Below are positions 25,760-33,933 of a stretch of DNA of 64,000 nucleotides, in pieces (positions within the stretch are counted from its first letter, which is position 1; every line of letters starts with the position of its first letter). A program made the translations under genes and the position numbers. The notes under the pieces were generated by a model. That model saw only the letters and a program-made list of their open reading frames with translations. It ran no database searches and was not told the origin of the DNA. Source of the DNA: Deltaproteobacteria bacterium (GTDB taxonomy: Bacteria > Desulfobacterota > Desulfobacteria > Desulfobacterales > Desulfatibacillaceae); the NCBI GenBank assembly GCA_016235345.1, contig JACRLG010000015.1, positions 156,959 through 220,958 of the forward strand. The letters run 5' to 3'.

Positions 25760-26331
25760 CTCATGACCTCCACACGGGCCAGGGCGTTTCTTATGTTTTC
25801 GGCCAAAAGCCCCTGTCCGTGGCGCCCGGAAAGCACCACCGAAGCATGGGCCGGGGCTTGCATCTTAGCGGCGTTCACGCCCACGATGGAGGAAAAGACC
25901 CTGACGGATTCCATGTCCATTGCAGCGAGCATTCCTATGCCCACCATGCGGGGAGGTCTTGGGTAGCGTCCCTTGTGAATGAAGCCGTCTCCCTTTTTCA
26001 TGAAAAACGGCGACACCAGAGGAGGCATCCTGTCCACGAAGTTCTTGAGGATGGCGCTGTAACCGCCGAAGGTCACGGGGGTAAGAAAAACCAGAAGATC
26101 GCTTTTTACGATGGCCCTTAAAATGTTTTCGGCGTCGTCTTTAATGACGCACCGTCCCGGAGTGGCGCACCAGCAGGACCGGCAGCCGGTGCATGGGGCG
26201 ATGTCGCATTCATCCAGCAAAAACTGCGTCATCTCCCACGACAGCCCGGAAAGCTCGCCTTCCACTATGCAGCGAATCCTGCGGAAGGCCGGGTCTCCCG
26301 ACAGCGCCCCATCCAGAACAACGGCTCTCAC
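25756..26331 (-). CDS. Iron-sulfur flavoprotein / NADPH-dependent FMN reductase family
   Basis: 191 residues. It has a flavodoxin-like fold with a compact cysteine motif CTGCRSCWCATPGRC near residue 47, the site of a [4Fe-4S] cluster in iron-sulfur flavoproteins. VFLTPVTFGGYSAILKNFVDRM is the typical FMN-binding region. The probable role is electron transfer or quinone/oxygen-species reduction in an anaerobe; the physiological partner is unknown. It forms a coupled pair with the gene at 25079. Confidence 0.85.
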   Translation of the reverse strand: MRAVVLDGALSGDPAFRRIRCIVEGELSGLSWEMTQFLLDECDIAPCTGCRSCWCATPGRCVIKDDAENILRAIVKSDLLVFLTPVTFGGYSAILKNFVDRMPPLVSPFFMKKGDGFIHKGRYPRPPRMVGIGMLAAMDMESVRVFSSIVGVNAAKMQAPAHASVVLSGRHGQGLLAENIRNALARVEVMR

Positions 26332-26765
26332 TTTATCTGCCTTTCCGATTCCCCGGATTCCATGACAGCGTGGAAACCGGGGAATATGATTTTACGGCAA
26401 GGGTCCGGCCCAACCTGTGCCCGATCCGGAATTTTCAGGGTTCAAACCCGCAGACCCCGGCCACACCGGCCTCAGAGGGCCTTCGCCTCGCCTGCCCGCC
26501 AAAGTCCCATATGCTGATGCCGATGTGAAATATAACACATTATTTAGGCGCTTTGACAGCCCCTGCAGGGCTTTTAGGGGACTCATCTCCAATTGCTTCT
26601 CAGAATGACCAGTGTTAGCAGATTATGACCCACGGGGCAACAAGGATAGCCGCATCACGTTAAAATTGCGCCCGGCCCACGGGATGTGATAGCTTGCCGC
26701 AGGGCCGATTGCAAGTCGGCGCGGCCAATGACCATCACATCATGGCGAGGTCCGGAACTTAATTT
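26332..26765. other. Intergenic region with a nested hairpin upstream of the M48 gene
   Basis: 434 bp between divergent genes. I see no credible ORF. Near the right end, GATGTGAT (26683-26690) pairs with ATCACATC (26734-26741), enclosing GCCGA/TCGGC (26704-26708 with 26716-26720). This ~59-nt nested structure ends 24 nt before the M48 ATG and may be a structured leader or operator. The rest shows nothing recognisable. Confidence 0.4.
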
Positions 26766-28616
26766 ATGTTCTTCCAACTTTTTTTGGCGATAGTCTGGAT
26801 AATCCTCTACACTGCGGCCCCCGCCGACATCCCCAGGCACGGGGCAGGCTCCACCATCCTGGTGCTGACGGCCGGATTCGTCACCTGCGCCGTGGGGGGA
26901 CGCCTGCATTTCCGCCACCTGGTGCTCCGCTCCTCGGACCTGTCGGTGATTTCACGAGGGGCCTTCATGGAAAGGGCGCTTTCCACCCACGGAATAATGG
27001 TTCTGGCCCTGTTCTCGTTTTATTTTTTCGCCACCGACGCAAGATATTATCTCGATCTTCTCACCAAACCGGTTCCCACTTTCGGGGCACTGGTCTTTTT
27101 TTTCTTCTTCATGGCCCACCTGAATTCGGCCATGGTTTCAGCCACCTGCCAGGAATCGGGCACCACCGAGGCCAGGGGGCCTTTCTCCATCAGGAATCCG
27201 GGCCTTTTCCCAATGACTTGGATGGCCTTCGCCCCGTGGTTCATGCTTTCGGGCGTGTCGGACCTTTTGGGCCTGATTTCCTGGAGGCCCTTTCAACTGG
27301 CCTGGCAAAGCCCGTGGGGACAGGCGGTTTTTCTGATGTTGTCCTTTTTCGGAGTGGCGCTTTTCGGGCCCTTTCTGGTCATAAAATTATGGGGCAGCCG
27401 CCCTCTTCCGGAAAGCCCCTTGAAGGACTTTCTGGACGGGCTTTGCGAGCGCATGGGCCTCGAATACGCCGGAATAGTGACCTGGCCCATTTTGAACCAC
27501 ATGCCCACCGCCGCAGTGATGGGCATATGGGGCCGGTTCCGTTACATACTGGTCACAGAGGCCCTTTTGGCCATAGCCACTCCGGGGGAGTTGGCCGCCG
27601 TGATGGCCCACGAGATAGGGCACGTCAAGCGCAGGCACGTGTGGTACTATTTCGGGGCTGTGGCCGGGTTCTCGCTTCTGGCCTTTGGCGCGGAAACCCT
27701 TTCAAGCTGGGCCGCCCTCATCTTTTTCGGGCGCTTTCCGGCGCTTTACACAAAATATTTTTCCGACACCTCCATGGGAGCCTTCCAGGCCTTCACCCAG
27801 GCGGCTTTTTTCATCCTCTTCTTCCGGTACGTGTTCGGATATTTCATGCGGAATTTCGAGAGGGAGGCGGACCTGTACATTTTCCAGAGCCCCGCCGATC
27901 CGACCGACCTAGTCACCTGCCTTGAAAAGATAGCGCGATTTTCCGGCAAGCCCATAGACGCAAAAAGCTGGCATCATTTCGGGATAAAGGAACGCATGGA
28001 TTACGTGATGCTCGCCATGGACGATTCCAGGTGGATATCGCGCCACGCCGACAAGGTGAAAAAAAGCATAGTGGCGGCGGGGGTGTTCCTGGCCGTGGCA
28101 GGCCCCTTAAGTCTTGCCCTGGCCACCGGGCAGATGGGCAAAGGCGTACACGAAAAGCTCGTCACGGGCGTTTTCGAGTCATTGAAAAGCCTGCCCGAAC
28201 CGCTCACGGGAAGCGCCTCGCTGGATTACGCGGATTTTCTTTTTTCGAGGGGTGACTACTCCGGGGCGCGATCGGAGTACGAGCGCGTTCTGGCCCTGGA
28301 TCAAGGCAACGCAAGGGCCGCCAACAACCTTGCCTGGATGCTGGCCACATGCCCCGATCCCGTCGCGTGCGACAGGGGCCTTGCCCTCACGCTGGCCAAA
28401 AGGGCGGCTCTGGCCGAACCTTTGCCTCACATCTTGGACACCCTGGCCGAGGCTCTTTTTCAGAACGGTTTTTTTGATGAGGCCATAAAGGCCGAGCAGG
28501 AGGCCCTCAACGGGTCCGACCCCGACAACGAGTACTTCCAGGCCCAGCTGGAAAGATTTAAGGCAGCCGCTCAAAAGGCCGGGGGCTTTAGGGACACACA
28601 GGGAAAAGGCGCTTGA
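26766..28616 (+). CDS. Membrane M48-family metalloprotease with C-terminal TPR region
   Basis: 616 residues. The first ~350 residues contain about six to eight membrane segments. The zinc site is MAHEIGHVKRRH (HExxH) near residue 280, with a distal ligand in FEREADLYIF. A further helix near residue 440 (IVAAGVFLAVAGPLSLALAT) precedes two or three TPR-like repeats at about residues 480-600 (DYADFLFSRGDYSGARSEYE, NNLAWMLA, LDTLAEALFQNGFFDEAIKA). It is probably a membrane quality-control protease with an HtpX/BepA-like fold whose TPRs recruit partners. The nearest named homologue cannot be fixed. Confidence 0.87.
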   Translation: MFFQLFLAIVWIILYTAAPADIPRHGAGSTILVLTAGFVTCAVGGRLHFRHLVLRSSDLSVISRGAFMERALSTHGIMVLALFSFYFFATDARYYLDLLTKPVPTFGALVFFFFFMAHLNSAMVSATCQESGTTEARGPFSIRNPGLFPMTWMAFAPWFMLSGVSDLLGLISWRPFQLAWQSPWGQAVFLMLSFFGVALFGPFLVIKLWGSRPLPESPLKDFLDGLCERMGLEYAGIVTWPILNHMPTAAVMGIWGRFRYILVTEALLAIATPGELAAVMAHEIGHVKRRHVWYYFGAVAGFSLLAFGAETLSSWAALIFFGRFPALYTKYFSDTSMGAFQAFTQAAFFILFFRYVFGYFMRNFEREADLYIFQSPADPTDLVTCLEKIARFSGKPIDAKSWHHFGIKERMDYVMLAMDDSRWISRHADKVKKSIVAAGVFLAVAGPLSLALATGQMGKGVHEKLVTGVFESLKSLPEPLTGSASLDYADFLFSRGDYSGARSEYERVLALDQGNARAANNLAWMLATCPDPVACDRGLALTLAKRAALAEPLPHILDTLAEALFQNGFFDEAIKAEQEALNGSDPDNEYFQAQLERFKAAAQKAGGFRDTQGKGA

Positions 28617-28630
28617 AAAACTCTGGAGGT

Positions 28631-29365
28631 TCAGGTTTTTTTCTTCTGCCTGCCGGTGACCGGTCTGTCACGAAAAAGCACGTAGGTGGCCCCTGCCCCG
28701 CCGTCGCAGGAACGGGCCGAGGCGAAGGCGATCACCCACTTGCGCCAGGCCCCCTTGGTGAGCCTGTAAAGAACCCGGTTTTTCAGAAGGGGCTCGTTTC
28801 TGGAAGAACGCCCCCGGCCATGAACCACCAGCACGGCCCTCAGGCCCTGGGCCAGCGATCTTGTGAGAAATTCGTCCAGGGCTTCCTCGGCCTCGTCAAC
28901 CATCATTCCGTGCAGATCGACGTGGGCCTGTATGGAAAACTCTCCGGAGTGAAGGCGCTTGGCCATGTCCGGGTGGATGCCGTAGCCGGTGCCCTCGATG
29001 TATTCGCCGGTGTGGGACACAACGAATCCGCTTCCGCCTTCTATGAGCTGCTTCAAAAGGCCAAGGGCCGTGGCGTCCGGGTCTTCAGCAACCGGCGGCT
29101 CGGAAATCGCGCCAGGCGCTCTGGGCAGACGCTCCTTTTTGGTATGAAGCGGGCTGACATCTGTGGTGTAGCGGGAAAACAGCGAGGCGTCGTCTTCGGG
29201 CGATGAAACGGCTTCGACAGGGGCTTTGACCAAAGGTTGGGCCGGTTTTTCGGGTGCTGCGGGGATATGGGGGAATTTCGGCTTTTTCTTTTTTCCCGGC
29301 CCGTTCAAAAGTCCGCCCAGGGCTTCAAAGGGCGTATGAAAACCCTGGGGCTTTTTGGTTTTCAT
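28631..29365 (-). CDS. Smr/MutS2-C-terminal domain protein
   Basis: 244 residues. A basic, Pro-rich disordered N-terminus (~110 residues) is followed by the Smr domain: VDLHGMMVDEAEEALDEFL near residue 150 and VLVVHGRGRSS near residue 182, ending with GGAGATYVLFR. Standalone Smr proteins act as nucleases on nicked or branched DNA, or on mRNA in stalled-ribosome surveillance. The target here is unknown. It is convergent with the M48 gene, 14 nt apart. Confidence 0.9.
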   Translation of the reverse strand: MKTKKPQGFHTPFEALGGLLNGPGKKKKPKFPHIPAAPEKPAQPLVKAPVEAVSSPEDDASLFSRYTTDVSPLHTKKERLPRAPGAISEPPVAEDPDATALGLLKQLIEGGSGFVVSHTGEYIEGTGYGIHPDMAKRLHSGEFSIQAHVDLHGMMVDEAEEALDEFLTRSLAQGLRAVLVVHGRGRSSRNEPLLKNRVLYRLTKGAWRKWVIAFASARSCDGGAGATYVLFRDRPVTGRQKKKT

Positions 29366-29532
29366 GGAAAAACCCCGAAGGAAGTGGAAGGCTTTTGAAC
29401 GGATTCCGCCCGGATGCTCGATGCCTTTGGGCCATGTGAATAAGCCCGTGAGAGCGCCCTTGCATGATCCGGCTTTTTTACGGAGCTGGAGGTCTCATCA
29501 TGCATTTATGGGCCGTGCTTGTGCGGCCCGGT

Positions 29533-29727
29533 TCAGGACGACTCCCGGCCAAGCGCCATCATGGGAGCGCCGGTGCTTTCGCCCGGCTGGCCCTGGGAGG
29601 AGCCTGCGGCCTTTCTCTTTTTCAGGCAGGTCTTGTCCTTGCGCACCACGGCGCAGACCTTGGGATTGTAATATTCCCTGCAATTCACCGGGTTGTATAG
29701 AGGGCATTCGGGATGCTTGTCAGCCAT
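29533..29727 (-). CDS. Small cysteine-rich cytoplasmic protein
   Basis: 64 residues from the ATG at 29727, with AAGGAG 11 nt upstream. The first 40 residues are compact and charged with four cysteines (HPECPLYNPVNCREY, KVCAVV, KTCLKK), suggesting a metal or Fe-S site. The last ~24 residues are low-complexity. No family name is recognised. An overlapping frame to 29498 is non-conserved-looking and was discarded. Confidence 0.5.
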   Translation of the reverse strand: MADKHPECPLYNPVNCREYYNPKVCAVVRKDKTCLKKRKAAGSSQGQPGESTGAPMMALGRESS

Positions 29728-30212
29728 TTATGAAACCGCTCCTTTTTTACGCATGCAAGGCCCGTCGACAAGGGGGCGACCCCTGGCCGACAAGCCGGAT
29801 TAACTTCTATACCACATGGCCGCCGGTTTTGCAACGGATTGTGACACAGTTTTGACGCAATCAGACCTGAAAATCGCAACATCTTGATATATTACCGGGA
29901 GCGCAATTTATTTCCATTCTCCGCTTTACGGAAAATAGTGGAGGAGGAAGATCGGGGCGCTTCTTCCCGCATCGGACTTTCCTTGAAAAAAGAAAAGAAC
30001 CATGCTCCGCTTAGGGGCTGTTTCCTAAAAAAATTTGTTGCACCGAGGTTGTGAATTCGCCCCGCCAACAAGGCGCGCGACTGAGGAATACTTAACGTAT
30101 TTCGCAGGGAGCGCAACACAGTTGGCGGGGATGAAGGCGCAACCGAATGCAAAAGTTTTTTTGGAAACAGCCCCTAATATCAAAAAGATCAATTGAAAGG
30201 ATTGGAGCCGTC
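29728..30212. other. Intergenic region containing a mobile palindromic element
   Basis: 485 bp between divergent genes. The right half is filled by the 161-bp element at 30014-30174. The left half holds a weak TTGATA-N17-TTTATT rightward promoter candidate (29884-29912) and no credible gene. Confidence 0.45.
30014..30174. mobile_element. MITE-like 161-bp palindromic element flanked by TA
   Basis: Terminal inverted repeats of about 24 nt (GGGGCTGTTTCCTAAAAAAA at the left; the right end is its near-complement). An inner perfect stem pairs CCCCGCCAAC (30060-30069) with GTTGGCGGGG (30121-30130). A tip stem pairs AATAC with GTATT. The outermost bases are flanked by TA on both sides, as expected for a Tc1/mariner-IS630-type target duplication. 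No transposase is in the window. It ends 38 nt before the ModE-like ATG. Confidence 0.65.
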
Positions 30213-30575
30213 ATGACAGAGAAAAAAATCTGCGCCAGGGCGGGGCTTCGCCTGTGGCTGGAAACCGACGATGGGGTGCTGGTGGGCAAGGGCCGCATGG
30301 AGCTTCTGGGCAAGGTCGACGAGCTGGGATCCATTAAAAAGGCCGCCGAGGCCATGAACATGAGCTACAGGGCGGCCTGGGGCAAAATCAAGAAGACCGA
30401 GGGCGTTCTGGGGGAGAAAATCGTGGACGTTCCGGGCGGAAACCGCAAGGGCTGCAGCCTGACCCCAAGAGGCCGTGAACTTCTGGCTTCCTTCACCTCC
30501 TGGCAGGACCGGGTTCTGGAATACGCCAAAAACACCGCTGACGAGTTTTTCCCCTGGATGGCGGGCAAAATTTAA
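30213..30575 (+). CDS. ModE-type winged-helix regulator, DNA-binding domain only
   Basis: 120 residues from the ATG at 30213 (AAAGGATTGGAG upstream). It matches the N-terminal domain of ModE: ELLGKVDELGSIKKAAEAMN, MSYRAAWGKIKKTEGVLGEK and GGNRKGCSLTPRGRELL. The C-terminal TOBE/MOP molybdate-binding domains of full ModE are absent, so metal sensing must differ or occur elsewhere. It lies 78 nt upstream of tupABC on the same strand, so it is the likely tungstate/molybdate-responsive controller of that operon (inference). Confidence 0.87.
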   Translation: MTEKKICARAGLRLWLETDDGVLVGKGRMELLGKVDELGSIKKAAEAMNMSYRAAWGKIKKTEGVLGEKIVDVPGGNRKGCSLTPRGRELLASFTSWQDRVLEYAKNTADEFFPWMAGKI

Positions 30576-30585
30576 TATGCTCATC

Positions 30586-30612
30586 TTGACATAATTCAAG
30601 CGCAAGTATACA
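30586..30612 (+). promoter_or_regulatory. Candidate tupABC promoter with overlapping inverted repeat
   Basis: TTGACA (30586-30591), 15-nt spacer, TATACA (30607-30612). The -35 box lies in an inverted repeat, CTTGA-N6-TCAAG (30585-30600), which could be the operator of the neighbouring ModE-like regulator. The spacer is shorter than optimal. Confidence 0.4.
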
Positions 30613-30652
30613 AGACTCCCTCATGTGTCAAACTTTTTTCAGGGAGGCTTCC

Positions 30653-31480
30653 ATGCGAAGAAATCTCACCGCTTTAACCCTCTTGACGGCCCTGGTCCTT
30701 GGCCTTGGCTCTTTAGCCCTTGCAGGGGAAACCCTCATGATGGCCACCACCACCAGCACCCAGGACAGCGGGCTTCTGGACTACCTGGTTCCGATGTTCG
30801 AAAAGGACACCGGCATCACCCTCCGCTATACCGCCGTCGGAACGGGAAAGGCCCTAGAGCACGGCAAGAACTGCGACGTGGACGTGCTTCTGGTCCATGC
30901 CCCGGCTGCTGAAAAAAAATACGTGGCAGACGGCAACGGCCTTGACCGCAGGCAGGTGATGTATAACGATTTCGTGCTGGTGGGGCCCGTGGCCGATCCC
31001 GCCGGAGCAAAAGGCAAAACCGTTGCCGCCGCCCTGGCCGCCGTTTCCGCCAAAAAATCGGTGTTCGTGAGCCGTGGAGACGAATCCGGCACCCACAAGG
31101 CCGAAAAAGAGATCTGGAAGGGCGCGGGCCTTACTCTTCCCGACAAGGAATCCTGGTATCTCGCAGCCGGACAGGGCATGATGCAGACCATAGTGATGGC
31201 GGGCGAACGGGGAGGCTACACCCTGACCGACCGGGCCACCTGGATAAAGTACCTTTCAAAGGAAAAGGGCAAGTCCCCCCTGGCCATCATCGTGGAAGGC
31301 GACTCTCCCCTTTTGAACCAGTACAGCGTCATCATGGTCAACCCGGCCAAGTGCCCAGCCGTAAAAGTGAAGGAAGCCAAGCGTTTTCTGGACTGGTGGG
31401 TTTCCAAAAAGACCCAGAAGGCCATTGCCGGATTCACGCTGGAAGGCAAGCAGCTTTTCTTCCCCAACGCCGGAAAATAG
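30653..31480 (+). CDS. tupA: Tungstate ABC transporter, periplasmic binding protein TupA
   Basis: 275 residues from the ATG at 30653. It has a Sec signal peptide to about residue 24 (LTALTLLTALVLGLGSLALA). The mature protein starts with ATTTSTQDSGLLDYLVPMFE, the TTSTxDSGLL oxyanion motif of TupA/WtpA-like tungstate binders. FVSRGDESGTHKAEKEIW and GQGMMQTIVMAGERGGYTLTD further match TupA. It binds tungstate with high affinity, supplying W-enzymes such as formate dehydrogenases and aldehyde oxidoreductases common in anaerobes. Confidence 0.93.
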   Translation: MRRNLTALTLLTALVLGLGSLALAGETLMMATTTSTQDSGLLDYLVPMFEKDTGITLRYTAVGTGKALEHGKNCDVDVLLVHAPAAEKKYVADGNGLDRRQVMYNDFVLVGPVADPAGAKGKTVAAALAAVSAKKSVFVSRGDESGTHKAEKEIWKGAGLTLPDKESWYLAAGQGMMQTIVMAGERGGYTLTDRATWIKYLSKEKGKSPLAIIVEGDSPLLNQYSVIMVNPAKCPAVKVKEAKRFLDWWVSKKTQKAIAGFTLEGKQLFFPNAGK

Positions 31481-31494
31481 CATCGGGGTCAAAC

Positions 31495-32220
31495 GTGGAC
31501 TACCTGTGGGAAGGACTTTTAACGGCCTTCGCCCTGCTTTTTTCAGGGGATGAATCCACCTGGAGCGCAGCCTTGGCCACGGTGAAGGTGACCGCCCTTT
31601 CAATGGGGATAAGCCTTGCCGTGGGCATTCCCCTTGGCTTTATCCTGGGCTACGCAGAGTTTCCGGGCAGAAAAGGCCTCAGGCTCTGCTCGGACACCCT
31701 GATGGCCCTTCCCACAGTTCTGATAGGGCTATTGGTCTACGCCTTCATCTGTCGGCGCGGGCCCCTTGGAGAGCTTGGTCTTCTTTTCAGTTTAAGGGGA
31801 ATCGCCATCGGCCAGGCCATGCTTGCCATTCCTATAGTGGCCTCCCTTACGGCCCAGGCCCTGGAAAGCCAGGACCGGCGCGTGCGCGAAACCCTGCTCA
31901 CCCTGGGCGCACGCCGTTTTCAGATGGCCGCAGGATGTCTCCACGAAGCCCGCCACTCGGTGATGGTGGCGGGCTTCAACGCCTATGGCCGGGTGGCCAC
32001 CGAGGTGGGCATATCCCTCATGGTGGGCGGCAACGTAAAGTGGCAGACCCGCACCATAACCACCGCCATAAGCCTTGAAACCGGCAAGGGCGAGTTCGCC
32101 ACCGGCATCGCCCTTGGGCTGATCCTGCTTCTGATGAGCTTCGGGGTAAACCTCGCCCTGTCGTTTTTCAGGCAGCGGGCGGGTCAGATCAATTCCCCAA
32201 GAACCCTGTCCGTGTCCTGA
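31495..32220 (+). CDS. tupB: Tungstate ABC transporter permease TupB
   Basis: 241 residues from the GTG at 31495, 14 nt after tupA. It has five or six transmembrane helices. The coupling region is GARRFQMAAGCLHEARHSVMVAGFNAYGRVATEVG, matching the EAA loop of binding-protein-dependent permeases, then GISLMVGGNVKWQTRTITTA, characteristic of TupB. The frame stays open upstream into tupA, but that part does not resemble a permease. It forms the inner-membrane channel with TupC. Confidence 0.93.
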   Translation: MDYLWEGLLTAFALLFSGDESTWSAALATVKVTALSMGISLAVGIPLGFILGYAEFPGRKGLRLCSDTLMALPTVLIGLLVYAFICRRGPLGELGLLFSLRGIAIGQAMLAIPIVASLTAQALESQDRRVRETLLTLGARRFQMAAGCLHEARHSVMVAGFNAYGRVATEVGISLMVGGNVKWQTRTITTAISLETGKGEFATGIALGLILLLMSFGVNLALSFFRQRAGQINSPRTLSVS

Positions 32221-32225
32221 CTGCC

Positions 32226-32867
32226 ATGAACGATCTCTACTCCATCGAAAATCTCGCGGCCTCCTACAATGGCCGCCCGGTGCTGGCCCTTGAAAGCCTC
32301 AAAGTCGGCTGCGGCGAGGTCGTCGGCGTCACCGGCCCAAATGGAAGCGGCAAGAGCACCCTTTTGCGCATCCTGGCCTTTTTGAACGCCCCCACAACGG
32401 GCAGGGTCCTTTTCGACGGAAAACGGATTTATCCCGGAGGGAAACAGGAAGCGGAGGCGGCCAGGAAAAAGGCGGGGCTTCTTTTACAGGAACCCTATCT
32501 TCTGCGGCGCTCGGTTTACAACAACGTGGCTTACGGGCTTAAAATCCGGGGGGAAAAGGAGGGGATCGCCGAGGCTGTCCATATGGCCCTTGATTCCGTC
32601 GGCCTTGACCCGAAAAAATTTTCGCGCAGGCTCTGGTTCGAGCTTTCCGGCGGGGAAAAAAGCCGCGTGGCCCTGGCCGCCCGGCTGGTTCTGAAACCTT
32701 GCGCCCTTTTGCTTGACGAGCCCACCGCGAGCCTGGACATCGAAAGCGCGAAAGCAGTCAAATCCGCAGTGGCCTCCGCCCGCTCATCCTTCAACGCCTC
32801 CATAATAATAGCAGGCCACGACCACGAATGGATGAAGGGCCTTTGCGACCGGTTCGTGGAATTGTGA
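32226..32867 (+). CDS. tupC: Tungstate ABC transporter ATP-binding protein TupC
   Basis: 213 residues. Walker A is GPNGSGKST near residue 38, the Q-loop LLLQEPYLLRRS, the signature LSGGEKSRVALAARL, and Walker B ALLLDEPTASLD, with a switch His in AGHDHEW. The short length is typical of TupC. It begins 5 nt after the tupB stop and is the last gene of tupABC. Confidence 0.93.
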   Translation: MNDLYSIENLAASYNGRPVLALESLKVGCGEVVGVTGPNGSGKSTLLRILAFLNAPTTGRVLFDGKRIYPGGKQEAEAARKKAGLLLQEPYLLRRSVYNNVAYGLKIRGEKEGIAEAVHMALDSVGLDPKKFSRRLWFELSGGEKSRVALAARLVLKPCALLLDEPTASLDIESAKAVKSAVASARSSFNASIIIAGHDHEWMKGLCDRFVEL

Positions 32868-32958
32868 AAATGCTCTACTCCGTTGCTTCAGCGCTTGAGT
32901 TTTTTCGAAAAATTCGTGACAAATTGCACAGCCTGAAATTTTTCAATAAGCTTTCAAA

Positions 32959-33933
32959 TCAGCTTTTTTGGTACTTTTCCAGAACCGCTTCCACCGTAAA
33001 ATGATAGATATTTTTTCCGCTATACAACCAGAAGACGTTACCCCTGGCTGAAATCAATTGTGGTTGTATCTGCTCTTCAAGCATATCTGCCAGTTGTAAT
33101 TCGGCTAAAATTTCAATCATTGAATTTGAAGTCATCTTTGTTAAAAAAAATTTGTTTCGCTCATCATATCCCCCTGCGAAAAGCACCATTCCTTTTGAAA
33201 CAGCAAAAGCATGGGAGCCATGAACAGGCTCTGGCGTCTCCCAGAAAGCATGTACCTTAAAGGCGCGTAAGTGTACTAAGAAAAAATCTGTGTAATAAAA
33301 AAAATAAACGTCGTTATCAGATTTTACGTTCAGCGCATAACAATCAATAATATCGTCAAGACCTGAAGTTGGTGAATATTCGAAAATCTTCTTTCCATAA
33401 CGGTCCCAGGCAACCAAGCCGCTCTCCCCTATTGGTTGATTCCAGCCAAAATTTCCAAAAACCCCTTCATCAGTGTAACTGGTCCATATTGTACCGCTTT
33501 TTGTAACCTGAACATCCATAATTCCATCTCCCAATAATATCTCATTTTTCAGTTCCATATCACTGCCGTATATGCGCCCATTTTTTTCTATGTCATCAGG
33601 CCCTTTAAAGTGAGACCTGGCGCACGCCAATAGCAATTCATTGTCTGAAAGTGGCTGCACATTATGAATATTAAACCCATCAGCAATAACACTATTATAA
33701 AAATCGAATCGCCAGCTAATAGGTGCGTGCAATTTGTTGTACATATTTTCCTTGTTTGCCGATATTATAGATACGACACCTGATGTTACTGTATTGCTGT
33801 ATCCATGCTGTTTATTTGCTACAAATGCGTAAAGCCTACCGTTGTGCCCGGCATTGAATGCAGTCAAGTGTCCTTGTAAAATATAAGGTTGAAAATTAAT
33901 TACGGGGTTCAACTGCAAAGTAAATTTTTTCAT
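32959..33933 (-). CDS. AT-rich orphan, probable beta-propeller protein of unknown function
   Basis: 324 residues from the ATG at 33933, which overlaps the dusB stop as ATGA. Codon use and base composition are clearly more AT-rich than all neighbours. The sequence is beta-rich with repeated short blocks (GRLYAFVANKQHG, NELLLACARSHF, GTIWTSYTDEGVFGNF, MVLFAGGYDERN, GNVFWLYSGKNIYHF) like blades of a WD/Kelch-type propeller. It has no signal peptide or transmembrane helix. No family is recognised. It looks horizontally acquired yet is coupled to dusB translation. Confidence 0.65.
   Translation of the reverse strand: MKKFTLQLNPVINFQPYILQGHLTAFNAGHNGRLYAFVANKQHGYSNTVTSGVVSIISANKENMYNKLHAPISWRFDFYNSVIADGFNIHNVQPLSDNELLLACARSHFKGPDDIEKNGRIYGSDMELKNEILLGDGIMDVQVTKSGTIWTSYTDEGVFGNFGWNQPIGESGLVAWDRYGKKIFEYSPTSGLDDIIDCYALNVKSDNDVYFFYYTDFFLVHLRAFKVHAFWETPEPVHGSHAFAVSKGMVLFAGGYDERNKFFLTKMTSNSMIEILAELQLADMLEEQIQPQLISARGNVFWLYSGKNIYHFTVEAVLEKYQKS

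Noticed and set aside
32948..32969. AAGCT/AGCTT stem with a T-run after tupC as a terminator
   Set aside because: The stem is only 5 bp and overlaps the stop of the convergent orphan; too weak to call.
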